From Bacillus sp. RO1 (GTDB lineage: Bacteria > Bacillota > Bacilli > Bacillales > Bacillaceae_I): 64,000 nt of DNA. Below are positions 52,772 through 63,474 of the stretch, in pieces. Location: the NCBI RefSeq assembly GCF_012524115.1, contig NZ_JAAZWB010000070.1:1-64000 (forward strand), read 5' to 3'. Each line of letters starts with the position of its first letter. The first letter of the stretch is position 1. The notes beneath the pieces are model-generated. The model was not told where the DNA came from. It saw only the letters and a list, made by a program, of their open reading frames with translations, and did not search any database. The position numbers were made by a program, and so were the translations under genes.

Positions 52772-53468
52772 TGAATTCTCATTGCTGTCCAAAGAACGGT
52801 CAGCTTTCATTACAGCCCCCTCTTTTCTCCTATAAGGAAGGTTTCCCCTAATTTCCCCATTATTCGTTTTTCTATTCTGTTCGCAATCGTTGTTTTTGTT
52901 TAATATAAACGACAAATTTTTCACAATTCTTCCTGAAAACTATGTGAAATCCCCAATGGAATTTTTTACAAAACTATATACCCCTATCTAACTAGGCTTT
53001 TTTTTATTCAGTTTATCTAATTCCCCCAATTTATATTTCCTAAAAAACAAAATGAAATTGAAGAAAATATAGAGTTTTCTAGATTTATATAGCTTAAAAA
53101 ATTCTCGTTTTTTGATTACTATGCATTGAATTCCCACAATACACTTCGAAATAGATTACCAGTACAATAAAAAACAGAGAAAATACAGAATGTTATTTAA
53201 AGTTAATTAATTCTTCTTTTTTAGACAAGTATCTCCAAACGCAAAAAAATAAATTCATTAAGTGTATGTAATTTCCAATTCTATTCTTTATCAAAACTTT
53301 TTGGTGATACTTTTCAGCTAATAAATAGGAGTTTGGAATTTTGTTCATTAAGGTCTCCTCACAATTATATGAGAGGAAAATCCTTATGATATAGCAGGTT
53401 TAATCTTGAACCAAAGGTTTTAGGATTTTGCCAGCAACTTAATATTATATTTTCATAGGAGGGGAAAA

Positions 53469-56400
53469 ATGAGTAAGAGAAAGAGACAAACCAGGAGAGT
53501 GTTATCTATATTATTATTGATTGCAATGTTTATTAACATTGCGTTGCCAAATTTAACACTAGCCAATACAGCATCTGATAATCAGAATCAAACATCAGAC
53601 GAAACTTTTAATGCAGAAGAAGTAAACCGTATTCTTGCCGGTCTTACTTCTGAACAAAAAGCAAACATCAATAAGCTCACTGGAGCAGAAAATGCGAAAA
53701 AAATCCATGTGGATCCTAGTGATCTGCGTAGTTCAAAAAATTTGAATGTAATCGTTCAATTTACAGTGGATCCAGCTAAAATCCAAATGATTAAACAAGC
53801 ATTAGCAAATGGTGGAGCTACTGTCAATAACCAAGAGTTTGCTACAGATTATGCTGAAGCAGAAAAAAGGGTGGAAGAATCTCACAAACAATTTAAAAGC
53901 TTTGTAAATTCGCAGCCCAAAACGCAAATCATTGGCGGACAAACTATTAACAATAGTATGAGTATTACGAGAGAATTCTCCGAAGCATTCAATGGTGTTG
54001 CGTTATCACTACCTGCAAACCTCGTTACAAGTATTGCAGAGTTTGAAAATGTTGCATCGATTTGGACTTCAGAAACATTTGAAGTTCCACAACTAACTAA
54101 CACAGCAGATGCTGCACAGACAAGTGGTATGGCAGGTAAACCTACGTCAGGGCTTAAATTATTGGGTCTTGATAAGCTTCAAGCAGAAGGACATACAGGA
54201 ATTATTAAATCAGGTCCTAATGCAGGGGAGAAAGTGAAGGTCGGTGTATTAGATACTGGTATTGACTACAATCACCCTGATTTATACAAAGTAACACACG
54301 ATGAAAACGGAAAACGATATGGTGGACATGACTTTATTAATGCAGTGGTCAATTCAGATGGTACTGTCGTATTCAGTGATGACAATGACCCGATGGAAAC
54401 GATTTACTCAGACTGGCTGCATGCGAAGGAAAATCCATCATCAGTACTATATCCGGCGACACCGGATTATAAAAATTATATTACAGCGCATGGAACACAC
54501 GTTTCAGGGACAGTTGCTGCAAATACTACAGATAACAACCTAATCTATTCAGCTAATGGTGTTGCACCAGATGTGGAGCTTCATGGCTATCGTGTGCTTG
54601 GTCCAGGTGGAATAGGTTTTGCGGACGCTATCTTGAATGGTATTGATCAAGCAGTGAAAGATGGGATGCAAGTCATCAATCTTTCTCTTGGTTCACTTAA
54701 TAATGACCCATTATACCCAACAAGTATCGCCATTAACAATGCTACATTAACTGGGGTTACATGTGTTGTATCAGCAGGAAATGCAGGGCCAAGTCCGGCC
54801 ACTGTAGGTTCTCCGGGAACTGCAGCGCTAGCTATAACAATTGGTGCCAGTACGATTCCAGTTGAGATACCGGTAATGACGATTAAAAATGGTACAACTC
54901 CTTACCAAGTTCGTTTATTTGGTAAAAGTTTTACACACAGTGATGATGCATTTGCAGGAAAGACATTTTCTATAGTAGATGTTGGTTTAGGGAAACCATC
55001 AAATTACAATGGAAAGGATTTGTCAGGGAAAATTGCCCTCGTGAAACGTGGAGGGTTCACATTGACAGAAAAGATGGGTAATGCCAAGGCTGCTGGCGCA
55101 GAGGGAATGATTATTTGGAATAATGCCGCAGATGAAGAAAACCAAGGTTATATTTCTGCTTTCTTAGGCACAAGCATGGACAATATTTATGCCGTTTCAT
55201 TGACACAATCACAAGGCCAAGCTCTTTTAGATGTGATTGCCAATAATCCAAGTAAAGAAACAACCATTACTTTCCCATCTACACTAGATACACCAATCAT
55301 GAAACAAGCGGATGAATTGGCTGGCTTTAGTTCTACAGGTCCGGTTAATAACTATGATATAAAGCCAGACGTTATTGCACCTGGTGTTGACATTATTTCC
55401 ACCATGCCATTTGATACATGGGAGCCTCAGGAAGGTCAACCACATGATTATACGTATGCTTATCAATCAATGTCCGGTACGTCTATGGCAGCACCACATG
55501 TCACAGGGATTGCCGCTTTGGTTTTAGCTGCTAATCCGGATTATAAACCGGCAGATATTAAAACAGCTTTAATGAACACGGCGAAGGATGTTAACACAGA
55601 ATCAACGACGTATAGTGTATACCAAGTTGGAGCTGGACGTGTTGATCCTGCTCGAGCAATAAAAGCGGATGTGAAAATCCAAGTATTAGACAAAGCAAAT
55701 CATTATGATGACCCAAGATATATTTATGAGAATGACCCTATAATGAAACAAATTGATGATATTAGAGGAAGCATTTTCTTCGGATTTAAAGGTAGGGGAG
55801 AAGGCGCAACCGATGGATCTGATGATGTAGTATCATCTAAAGACTTTAACATAATCAATCAAGGAACTAGCAGTAAGACCTTTAATGTGAGTACAACATT
55901 TATTTCAACAAAATTTGCTGAATCAAATGAAGTAGGTCCTGGAACAGGAAATGATGTGAAAGTTGATGTTTCCGTTAATAATGACAATAGGACAAGCATT
56001 CAGGTAGACGGAGCTAGTACAGTTAAAGCAACAGCAAGCATTACGATTCCATCAAATGCTATGGAAGGCACTTATGAAGGGTATATTTATCTTGTAAATG
56101 CTTCCGACTCAACCGAGTCTTATCGCATTCCTTTCACCATTTCAATCGCAGAAAAAGGGATTGATTTTGTTGCAGACATCAAGTCAACGACAGTTTTATT
56201 TAGAGATTCAGGTTACTTTAATCCAAATGGTGGTGCGCCTGGATTAGGCTATCGATACACTGTCAATAGTCAAATGGAAAGTATGTATCTGTTGTTAAAA
56301 GACAATGAAGGAAATTATTTAGGAATCGTTCAAAATGAATCTGGAATCAGTCATAAGAATCCAGGTGTTATTTACACTAGAAACCCAATGCTTATAAGCG

Positions 56401-59400
56401 GAAGATATCTTCCATTTACAAAGCCGTATAACGGATCACTGGATCAATCCGGACTTGCAACAGAGGTAGCTGTTGCCAAACATGGTGCCTATTCAGTCGA
56501 GATGGTTGCAATCGATGCTGCGGGTAACCAATATAGAGATGAAGATACAATTTATGTTGACTATCATGTGCCAACTCTTACAATGGATCCAGATTCACAA
56601 CCAGGAATTTATGAAATCGACCCTGCAGGCTATCAACCAGGTCAAGAGATTAAGAGATTTTATGGTACTGTCTACGATTCAAATATCGAGGTCATGAAAA
56701 ATAATGGTGATACTTCGGTACCAGATCTTAGTGATTCTACTAAATTTGTGCCTGCAGACCAAAGTCTGAATACGGTTTGGGCTTACCAAGATCAGATTTA
56801 CCCAACTCATTCTTTCAAACCAGATGCGAATGGTCGTTTTCAATTTGGACTTGCCCCTGAGGACATTACCCGTCATGGTAGTGTGGTTCGGATGTATGCA
56901 GCTGACTATTCTGGGGCTGGAGATATCTATTCACAGCAACGCTTTTATTTTATCAAAAAAGGTTCACCATATGTAACGCTTACATCTTCAGGTGGTGTTG
57001 ACTCAGAACTTGAAAGTCAAGGTAAGGTTGTAGTGGAACCGAATAAAGCGTTTAAAGCAACAATCGCAACGAAAAATGGTATGGGCATGACAGGTGGTAC
57101 GTTTACTCTTAATGATAATAAAGTGTACGAATTCAGTAATGTTCGACTTTCAGATGAATATAAACAATATTTAGATAGCAAAGGGATTACACCGACTATA
57201 ACAGTGAGTGATCCATATTTAGATTTAAGTATTGGCTCATCAAATAACATAGATATTACAATATCTGGTATTGATGCTGCTGGTGCACTAAATCAAGATA
57301 TGAACATAATAGAAGTAGATGTGACAAATACCAATCCTGAAGCCCTTACAGGACCTTGGGAATTTGAAGTGAAAAAATCAAGTTTAACATTATCAGGTAA
57401 AGATACGAAGGTTCCTGCCTTCATGGCAAACTGGCCATATTTGAAACAACCAATTTCTATACTTTCTGGTGGTATATTTGCAGAAGGATTCAAAGTGAAT
57501 ACGCTTAGCGGTGCTTACATGAACGTTTCAGTAGAATCAGGTGCAAAAGTTACGGTAACAGATGCAAATGATAATTCCTTTATAACCGATAATCCTACAA
57601 CTAGCATGAACACCGTTGAATGGCTTGGAAATACAGCCGGCACTTATGCGGTTACAATGGATGCAAGCGATAAGCCTTATAACGTAGAAATTTTCATGCC
57701 AGGACACTTTAAGGGCTATAAAACCACACCTGTTATAGGCGATAACAGACACGGATATCAAACAGGAGCTTATTTTGATATGCCGTCCCATATTACGCCT
57801 CTGTTAATAGGTGGAGACGTCAATAGTGACGACGTAATTGACATGCATGACCTACTTGCAGAAGTGGAAGGGTATGAGGCTTATAAAGAACTCGCGACGA
57901 CAGCGGATAAAAAGGCATTCCTAACGAACCCTGATAACAGAAAGTATGATATCCGTTGGGTTTCGACATCAAGTTTTGGTGGTTATGGTATTGATTATTA
58001 TGATTTCTATTTCATTTTCAAAAATTTCGGTCAACAGAATCAAAGTGCAATAAAAGCAGGTCTGCCTGTTCCGACTCCACAACTTACACTGACAGCTGAC
58101 ACCAAAGTCAATGGTGTACAATTAAAAGCCGGTGATGGAGTGGACGAGGTAAGAGCAGCACTAAATTTTGCAGGTCCAGTACAAAAAACGGATTCTACAA
58201 TTCCAAAGCTAGAAGAATTGCAAACTGGTTCAAATATTACGTTAATTCCAACTGATAGAGTGTTTTTAGATGATGTCACTTGGAGAAATGCGATTACGGA
58301 AATTCATCTTAATGGAAAAAATGTAATCAATGAATTGATTCCAGGTACTTCAGATAAAGCAGTTACCATCTCAGCTGCACGTATTTATTTTAATGTATTT
58401 GAAGGTTATGTATTTGTACCGTCAGAAATTACGTTGGATGGGTCATTGTTCCAGGATGCGGGTAATTACACGGTTTTAATTAAAGCAGCAGGATATCAAG
58501 ATGTATCTCTGCAGTTCACTGTTGCAGAAGAACCTATTCCAACTCCTGAAATTCCATTAGTCATTGATCCAACAAAAGCGCATTTAGGAAAAGACTTAAC
58601 CTACACATTTACAGATGATGCAAATTGGCGAAATGGAATTAATAAAATCGTTGTCCAAACAAAAGACTTTAAAAACGGTGTAGACATAACGAATATGACA
58701 GACGGCAGTGGTAATAAATATTACGATATCAGCCAGCCAGGCCAAATAACATTTAAGAAAGAAATATTTAAGACAAATGCAACACCTGTTTTAAATACTT
58801 CACCGATCGAGCCTGGGGGAGCAAACGATCTCCCACAGCAATACAAATTCGAAATTAGCTCTACAGGTACTGATGGCACCATTTACCCAGTGGTAACCGC
58901 TGGTACGTATAAAGGTGACAATAGTTTATCAGCTGCACAAGCAATTGGATATAGCCTTACTTTTGATACGCAAGGTGGCGATGCTCTTGATCCTATAGCG
59001 GTTGGATACAGAGCAAATAGAACGAAGTATGGAACGACATCAAGCGATTGGTCTATATCTCAAACATCACCTGTCCCTACTAGACTTGGATATGTCTTCC
59101 GGGGATGGTATGACGAACCTGAATGTACGACTCCGTTCAATCAACATGCTACATTGACTGCGGATAAAACCGTTTATGCGAAATGGGAAATGGAGTATGT
59201 ACAAAATTATTCACCAGTTGATAAAAACAACCCTGAGGGTAAGAAGTTTAGCAATGGCTGGGTGCTTGGTGAAGGGGATCTTGAAATCACCATTCCAGAT
59301 TATCAAACCAATGTTAGCTGGTTAATGGATAAGAGTAGTATTGCAAGTATTGAGGCAACGTACTACAAAATAAAAAATGATGGATCATCTGATTCCGTAA

Positions 59401-62225
59401 CCACAACTTACACATTGGATCGAAGCACGTATAATCTAGTAGCTAACGCTGACGGAAGTGCAACACTTTCCTTTACAACAGCTACAGAAAGCTATGCAGA
59501 TGCACATCCTAATGAAGAGTTTGCCTTTAGTGAAGCACCATATCCGAAAGTTTCACCTTATACTGGATATCAATTAACGTTGACTTCAATTGGAGGAGAA
59601 AAGACATCTATTCCAAATGTTAAACTTGGGTATAGAGCTCACTTTGACTTAAATGGCGGCACGTTGAATAATCCAGATGACACTTTCTTTGAGGATAGAT
59701 TTGCACAAGCCGGGAGAGCAACATCTCCAAATATGTTACTAGCTTCAAGTCATGTGAAAAATGGAGATCTTGCTGTTAGTCCAACCCTTTACCTTGATAG
59801 TGAAGGATCAAGTGAAATGGCATCAGGAATCGCTAGTAACATAGCAGTTCTAATTAAAGATAACACGACCTTCTATCTAAATTGGATTAAAACTCCTCCT
59901 ACCGTTTCAAAAGATACACTAGCAAACGTCGTGGGCAGCGATATTACCCTATCCTACACAGATGATGGAGTTTGGAAAAATAATATCAAACAAGTAAAAA
60001 TTGGATCAGATGAACTTGTTCTCAATAAGGATTACAGGATCTCGGACAATGAAATTACACTTGATAGTTCATTATTTACATTTGGACAAAAGGTAAATAT
60101 TGTGATTATTTCTGAAGGGTATTTGGATGTAGTCGTTACAGACCAAGTGATCGGTTATTTGGTAACCTTTGAAGCAAATGGCGGCGAGGGAGTTCCATCT
60201 CAAATCGTAGATTCACGTGTAAGTAAACCTGCAGATCCAGCGTTGGTTGGTTATAAGTTTGCCGGCTGGTATACAGATCAAGCTTTAACAAAACCTTATG
60301 ACTTTACAAGCGTTGTGACGCAGCCAATCACACTTTATGCAAAATATGCTCTAGCAACATCTCTAGTAACACCAGATTCGACCGATAATGCTCTGGGTAA
60401 CGATATGACACTTGAATTCAGTGAGGTTGACTGGGCAAAAGTCATTACAGGCATTAAAGTTAACGCGTCTTCTATAGATGTATCGAAATACAAAGTAGAT
60501 ACGATTGCACAGACGATTACATTGGATAAGAGTCTCTTTGCAAAAACTGGAGATTTCATAATCAATATTAGTGCAACTGACTATGCAGATATATCTATTA
60601 CCCAAAAAGTGGTTAAAGGTATTAACGTACAATTTGTCCTTCCAAGTGATGCTCCAGAAGAAGTAAAAGAAGGAGTAAAAGATCAAATTGTAGTACGCAG
60701 AATTACAGAACCAACCGTTTATGGCTATGAGTTGACTTGGTTCGCAGATGAGGCGCGTACCATTCCTTGGGAATTTACAAACTCTATCTATTCATCCAAA
60801 ACACTTTATGGCAAATGGGCCCTTCAAACGTTCAACGTAGAGTTTGATACACAAGGTGGCGGAACAGTAGAGAGTAAGACAGCAGAGTATAACATGACCA
60901 TTAAAGCTCCAACCGCTCCAAAAAGATTGGGTTACATCTTTGATGGCTGGTACAAGGATGCTGAATGTACACTTGCATGGGATTTTGCTACGGATAAAGT
61001 GGCGGAAGATATCACGTTATATGCGAAGTGGACGAAAATGATAAGTGATGTACAACCATCTTCTGACATGTATGTACAGCCTGGAGATGTGATTGAAGTC
61101 TCCTTCCGGAGTGAAGCGGAAGGCGGAGAAGCAACGTTTTCTATTAAACTACCTATAAAGCTCTCCACCCAATCGAATTCTAGTAAAAAGATGGAAGAGA
61201 TTGAGCCTGGAGTCTATAGAGGAACATGGGAAGTGCCGGCAGATATCAATCTTCAAGGTGCCATGATCGAAGTAGAAATTACGGATGCCGCAGGTAATAG
61301 AGCTGTTGAAGAAGCAAAAGGTAAGCTGTATATCTCGACAGAAAATATTGATCGGATTTTTGGCAAGACGAAATACCATACTGCAGTAGAAATAAGTAAA
61401 AATGGCTGGTCTTCAGCAGATGTTGTCGTACTGGCACGTTCAGACAATTATGCGGATGCCTTGGCAGGCGCACCACTGGCTCACAAACTTGGGGCACCGA
61501 TTCTATTAACCAGCACGAAAGAGCTTCCAGATGAGGTCATAGAAGAACTGCAACGTTTAAATGCCAGTGAAGTAATTGTCTTAGGTGGTACTGGAGCGAT
61601 AAGTAATAATGTAGTTTCAACTTTAGAAAGCATGGATTTGGAGGTAACAAGAATAGCTGGTAAAAACCTATATGAAACAGCTTCTAAGATTGCGAAGCAA
61701 GTAGCACCAGAGGGAACCGATAAGGCTATTGTTGTATATGGGGGGAATTTCCCTGATGCAATATCTGTAGCATCTCATGCAGCTAGAGAAGGACTACCAA
61801 TATTACTGACAGACACGAATAAACTACCAACGGCTACTCAAGCTGCCCTGGATGAACTAGGTGTTTCCACTAGTATTGCCATTGGCGGAAAGGCCGTTAT
61901 CAGTGAGGCAGTACTAGACCAATTACCAAATGCAAAGCGCATTAGTGGTAAAAACCTTTATGAAACAAATATTGAAGTGGCGAAGGAATTTCACGGTGAC
62001 AATAAACATATTTATGTAGCCACTGGAAAAAGTTTTGCAGATGCATTAACGGGCTCTGTTTTAGCGGCCAAACATAAAAGCTCCATATTATTAGTAGGAA
62101 ATAGCGTATCAGCTTCTACACTTTCTTACCTGGAAGAAAATAAAATGGAACGCATTACAATATTTGGTGGCAGTGCGGCTGTAAATCATGAAGTTGTGAA
62201 GGAATTACAAAAATTGATTGATTAA
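53469..62225 (+). CDS. Giant secreted subtilisin-family protease with dockerin-like, InlB-type and cell-wall-binding repeats
   Basis: A 2918-residue exoprotein. Order: basic N-terminus and hydrophobic signal peptide (residues 1-33, cut near LTLA), I9-type propeptide (about 92-207), and an S8 catalytic domain with Asp 262, His 341 and Ser 672 (GVLDTGID, AHGTHVSG, GTSMAAPH). A PA domain is inserted at about 515-600 (LSGKIALVKRGGFTL). Beta-sandwich domains follow, then a dockerin-like calcium-loop segment near 1447 (GGDVNSDDVIDMHDLL). Several DUF1533-like modules alternate with InlB/Flg_new-type repeats (FDTQGG ... GYIFDGWYKDAE; about 1828-2522). Three cell wall-binding repeat 2 units (2627-2918; RIAGKNLYETA) end the protein. 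The core resembles Vpr. It is probably tethered to the wall and degrades proteins. The ATG follows AGGAGGGG. Confidence 0.9.
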   Translation: MSKRKRQTRRVLSILLLIAMFINIALPNLTLANTASDNQNQTSDETFNAEEVNRILAGLTSEQKANINKLTGAENAKKIHVDPSDLRSSKNLNVIVQFTVDPAKIQMIKQALANGGATVNNQEFATDYAEAEKRVEESHKQFKSFVNSQPKTQIIGGQTINNSMSITREFSEAFNGVALSLPANLVTSIAEFENVASIWTSETFEVPQLTNTADAAQTSGMAGKPTSGLKLLGLDKLQAEGHTGIIKSGPNAGEKVKVGVLDTGIDYNHPDLYKVTHDENGKRYGGHDFINAVVNSDGTVVFSDDNDPMETIYSDWLHAKENPSSVLYPATPDYKNYITAHGTHVSGTVAANTTDNNLIYSANGVAPDVELHGYRVLGPGGIGFADAILNGIDQAVKDGMQVINLSLGSLNNDPLYPTSIAINNATLTGVTCVVSAGNAGPSPATVGSPGTAALAITIGASTIPVEIPVMTIKNGTTPYQVRLFGKSFTHSDDAFAGKTFSIVDVGLGKPSNYNGKDLSGKIALVKRGGFTLTEKMGNAKAAGAEGMIIWNNAADEENQGYISAFLGTSMDNIYAVSLTQSQGQALLDVIANNPSKETTITFPSTLDTPIMKQADELAGFSSTGPVNNYDIKPDVIAPGVDIISTMPFDTWEPQEGQPHDYTYAYQSMSGTSMAAPHVTGIAALVLAANPDYKPADIKTALMNTAKDVNTESTTYSVYQVGAGRVDPARAIKADVKIQVLDKANHYDDPRYIYENDPIMKQIDDIRGSIFFGFKGRGEGATDGSDDVVSSKDFNIINQGTSSKTFNVSTTFISTKFAESNEVGPGTGNDVKVDVSVNNDNRTSIQVDGASTVKATASITIPSNAMEGTYEGYIYLVNASDSTESYRIPFTISIAEKGIDFVADIKSTTVLFRDSGYFNPNGGAPGLGYRYTVNSQMESMYLLLKDNEGNYLGIVQNESGISHKNPGVIYTRNPMLISGRYLPFTKPYNGSLDQSGLATEVAVAKHGAYSVEMVAIDAAGNQYRDEDTIYVDYHVPTLTMDPDSQPGIYEIDPAGYQPGQEIKRFYGTVYDSNIEVMKNNGDTSVPDLSDSTKFVPADQSLNTVWAYQDQIYPTHSFKPDANGRFQFGLAPEDITRHGSVVRMYAADYSGAGDIYSQQRFYFIKKGSPYVTLTSSGGVDSELESQGKVVVEPNKAFKATIATKNGMGMTGGTFTLNDNKVYEFSNVRLSDEYKQYLDSKGITPTITVSDPYLDLSIGSSNNIDITISGIDAAGALNQDMNIIEVDVTNTNPEALTGPWEFEVKKSSLTLSGKDTKVPAFMANWPYLKQPISILSGGIFAEGFKVNTLSGAYMNVSVESGAKVTVTDANDNSFITDNPTTSMNTVEWLGNTAGTYAVTMDASDKPYNVEIFMPGHFKGYKTTPVIGDNRHGYQTGAYFDMPSHITPLLIGGDVNSDDVIDMHDLLAEVEGYEAYKELATTADKKAFLTNPDNRKYDIRWVSTSSFGGYGIDYYDFYFIFKNFGQQNQSAIKAGLPVPTPQLTLTADTKVNGVQLKAGDGVDEVRAALNFAGPVQKTDSTIPKLEELQTGSNITLIPTDRVFLDDVTWRNAITEIHLNGKNVINELIPGTSDKAVTISAARIYFNVFEGYVFVPSEITLDGSLFQDAGNYTVLIKAAGYQDVSLQFTVAEEPIPTPEIPLVIDPTKAHLGKDLTYTFTDDANWRNGINKIVVQTKDFKNGVDITNMTDGSGNKYYDISQPGQITFKKEIFKTNATPVLNTSPIEPGGANDLPQQYKFEISSTGTDGTIYPVVTAGTYKGDNSLSAAQAIGYSLTFDTQGGDALDPIAVGYRANRTKYGTTSSDWSISQTSPVPTRLGYVFRGWYDEPECTTPFNQHATLTADKTVYAKWEMEYVQNYSPVDKNNPEGKKFSNGWVLGEGDLEITIPDYQTNVSWLMDKSSIASIEATYYKIKNDGSSDSVTTTYTLDRSTYNLVANADGSATLSFTTATESYADAHPNEEFAFSEAPYPKVSPYTGYQLTLTSIGGEKTSIPNVKLGYRAHFDLNGGTLNNPDDTFFEDRFAQAGRATSPNMLLASSHVKNGDLAVSPTLYLDSEGSSEMASGIASNIAVLIKDNTTFYLNWIKTPPTVSKDTLANVVGSDITLSYTDDGVWKNNIKQVKIGSDELVLNKDYRISDNEITLDSSLFTFGQKVNIVIISEGYLDVVVTDQVIGYLVTFEANGGEGVPSQIVDSRVSKPADPALVGYKFAGWYTDQALTKPYDFTSVVTQPITLYAKYALATSLVTPDSTDNALGNDMTLEFSEVDWAKVITGIKVNASSIDVSKYKVDTIAQTITLDKSLFAKTGDFIINISATDYADISITQKVVKGINVQFVLPSDAPEEVKEGVKDQIVVRRITEPTVYGYELTWFADEARTIPWEFTNSIYSSKTLYGKWALQTFNVEFDTQGGGTVESKTAEYNMTIKAPTAPKRLGYIFDGWYKDAECTLAWDFATDKVAEDITLYAKWTKMISDVQPSSDMYVQPGDVIEVSFRSEAEGGEATFSIKLPIKLSTQSNSSKKMEEIEPGVYRGTWEVPADINLQGAMIEVEITDAAGNRAVEEAKGKLYISTENIDRIFGKTKYHTAVEISKNGWSSADVVVLARSDNYADALAGAPLAHKLGAPILLTSTKELPDEVIEELQRLNASEVIVLGGTGAISNNVVSTLESMDLEVTRIAGKNLYETASKIAKQVAPEGTDKAIVVYGGNFPDAISVASHAAREGLPILLTDTNKLPTATQAALDELGVSTSIAIGGKAVISEAVLDQLPNAKRISGKNLYETNIEVAKEFHGDNKHIYVATGKSFADALTGSVLAAKHKSSILLVGNSVSASTLSYLEENKMERITIFGGSAAVNHEVVKELQKLID

Positions 62226-62269
62226 TGGAAAGCAAGATAAATTGGTGGAAACAATATCACGAATAACTT

Positions 62270-62310
62270 AAAGGGAGTGCTTCTAACTTAGAAGCACTCC
62301 CTTTATTTTT
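62270..62310. terminator. Strong bidirectional terminator
   Basis: AAAGGGAGTGCTTCT pairs perfectly with AGAAGCACTCCCTTT over a 5-base loop, followed by ATTTTT. It separates the giant protease gene from the convergent LysR gene. Confidence 0.95.
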
Positions 62311-62350
62311 AAGAACGTTTTATTAAACCTAAAACGTTTGAAATTCCAAA

Positions 62351-63250
62351 TCATTTAGTGGCAAGTTCTGATACCTTACTTTCAAAAGCTTCAGCCACAT
62401 TAGAAATTCCTTTTGTTAAAGGATAGAGGCACCAAAAGTCTAGAAAGATGATATTAGGATTTTTAAATGGAACAGTTACTAGTTCCTTACTATTTACATT
62501 AATAGTGTTTTTTAAGAAAGAATTAAATACAAGAGAAACAGCAGGTCCATGGATCATTGCGTTTTTTAGAACTTCAACGTTGTTGGAAGTAATGAAAAAT
62601 TCTTTATTAATTAAATGTTTTTCATTAATATTTTTCACATAACCAGAGTTATAAACAACTACCTTTTCGTTTGCTAACTCTTTTGGTGTAATAGTCTGTA
62701 ACTTTGAATTGGATGAATTCTTATTCATGCATACACATAAAAAATCAGTAAAAATAAATTTATAACCTATACCATTTTCATACGTCGAAGAATCTAATTC
62801 ATCCTGAGGATAAGATGCAAAAGCTAAATCGACCTCTTCATTTTTTATTTTATGTAAAATTTGTTCTTGATCTAGTTCCTCAATGATGAACGTCACATCC
62901 GTATATAAGTTATTGAGTGACAAGAAAGCATCAAATACCACATAGGTCATTGTTGGGGTGCATGCAATTCGCAACTCTTTCGCGGCTTCCTTTTTTTGTG
63001 ATTCTAACTCTACTTGCAAGTCGTGAATTTTTTGTACGATATCGTAGGATTTAGATATAAATAACGTTCCTTCCTTAGTGGGCTTCATTCCTTTTTTTGA
63101 GCGATGAAAAAGAGAAAGTCCCAATTCCTCCTCTAATTGGGAAATGGATTGGCTAATGGCAGAAGCTGATAAATGTAATTTTTCAGCTGCCTTCGTAATA
63201 GAACCTTCTCTTGCAATCTCTATCATATATTTCATTTGTTCTAAATTCAT
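62351..63250 (-). CDS. LysR-family transcriptional regulator
   Basis: A 299-residue regulator. The winged HTH lies at residues 1-60 (MKYMIEIAREGSITKAAEKL, then LSASAISQSISQLEEELG), followed by a type-2 periplasmic-binding-like effector domain (about 90-295). The effector is unknown. The ATG at 63250 follows GAGGGG. It is divergent from the gene at 63475, which is one candidate target, and convergent with the protease gene. Confidence 0.92.
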   Translation of the reverse strand: MNLEQMKYMIEIAREGSITKAAEKLHLSASAISQSISQLEEELGLSLFHRSKKGMKPTKEGTLFISKSYDIVQKIHDLQVELESQKKEAAKELRIACTPTMTYVVFDAFLSLNNLYTDVTFIIEELDQEQILHKIKNEEVDLAFASYPQDELDSSTYENGIGYKFIFTDFLCVCMNKNSSNSKLQTITPKELANEKVVVYNSGYVKNINEKHLINKEFFITSNNVEVLKNAMIHGPAVSLVFNSFLKNTINVNSKELVTVPFKNPNIIFLDFWCLYPLTKGISNVAEAFESKVSELATK

Positions 63251-63474
63251 TTATACCCCTCACTGCAAGTAATGTATTTATACGAGTTGGTTATTATTAA
63301 GTAAAGCTTAATGCCTATTCATGATTATTCATTATACTACTATTGTGAAATGGTTTACAATTCGTGTAGATAGCAATTTTCTAACTCTAGAAAGGTTAAA
63401 AAATATCAGTGAAGAGCTTGATAAACTTCATAACTCCCTTATCATAAAAAACTCACGAAAAGGGGAAATCAAAC

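Noticed and set aside
52604-52924. Minus-strand 106-codon frame
   Set aside because: Its GSWVRIPSAP segment is translated tRNA 3' sequence, so it is not a protein gene.
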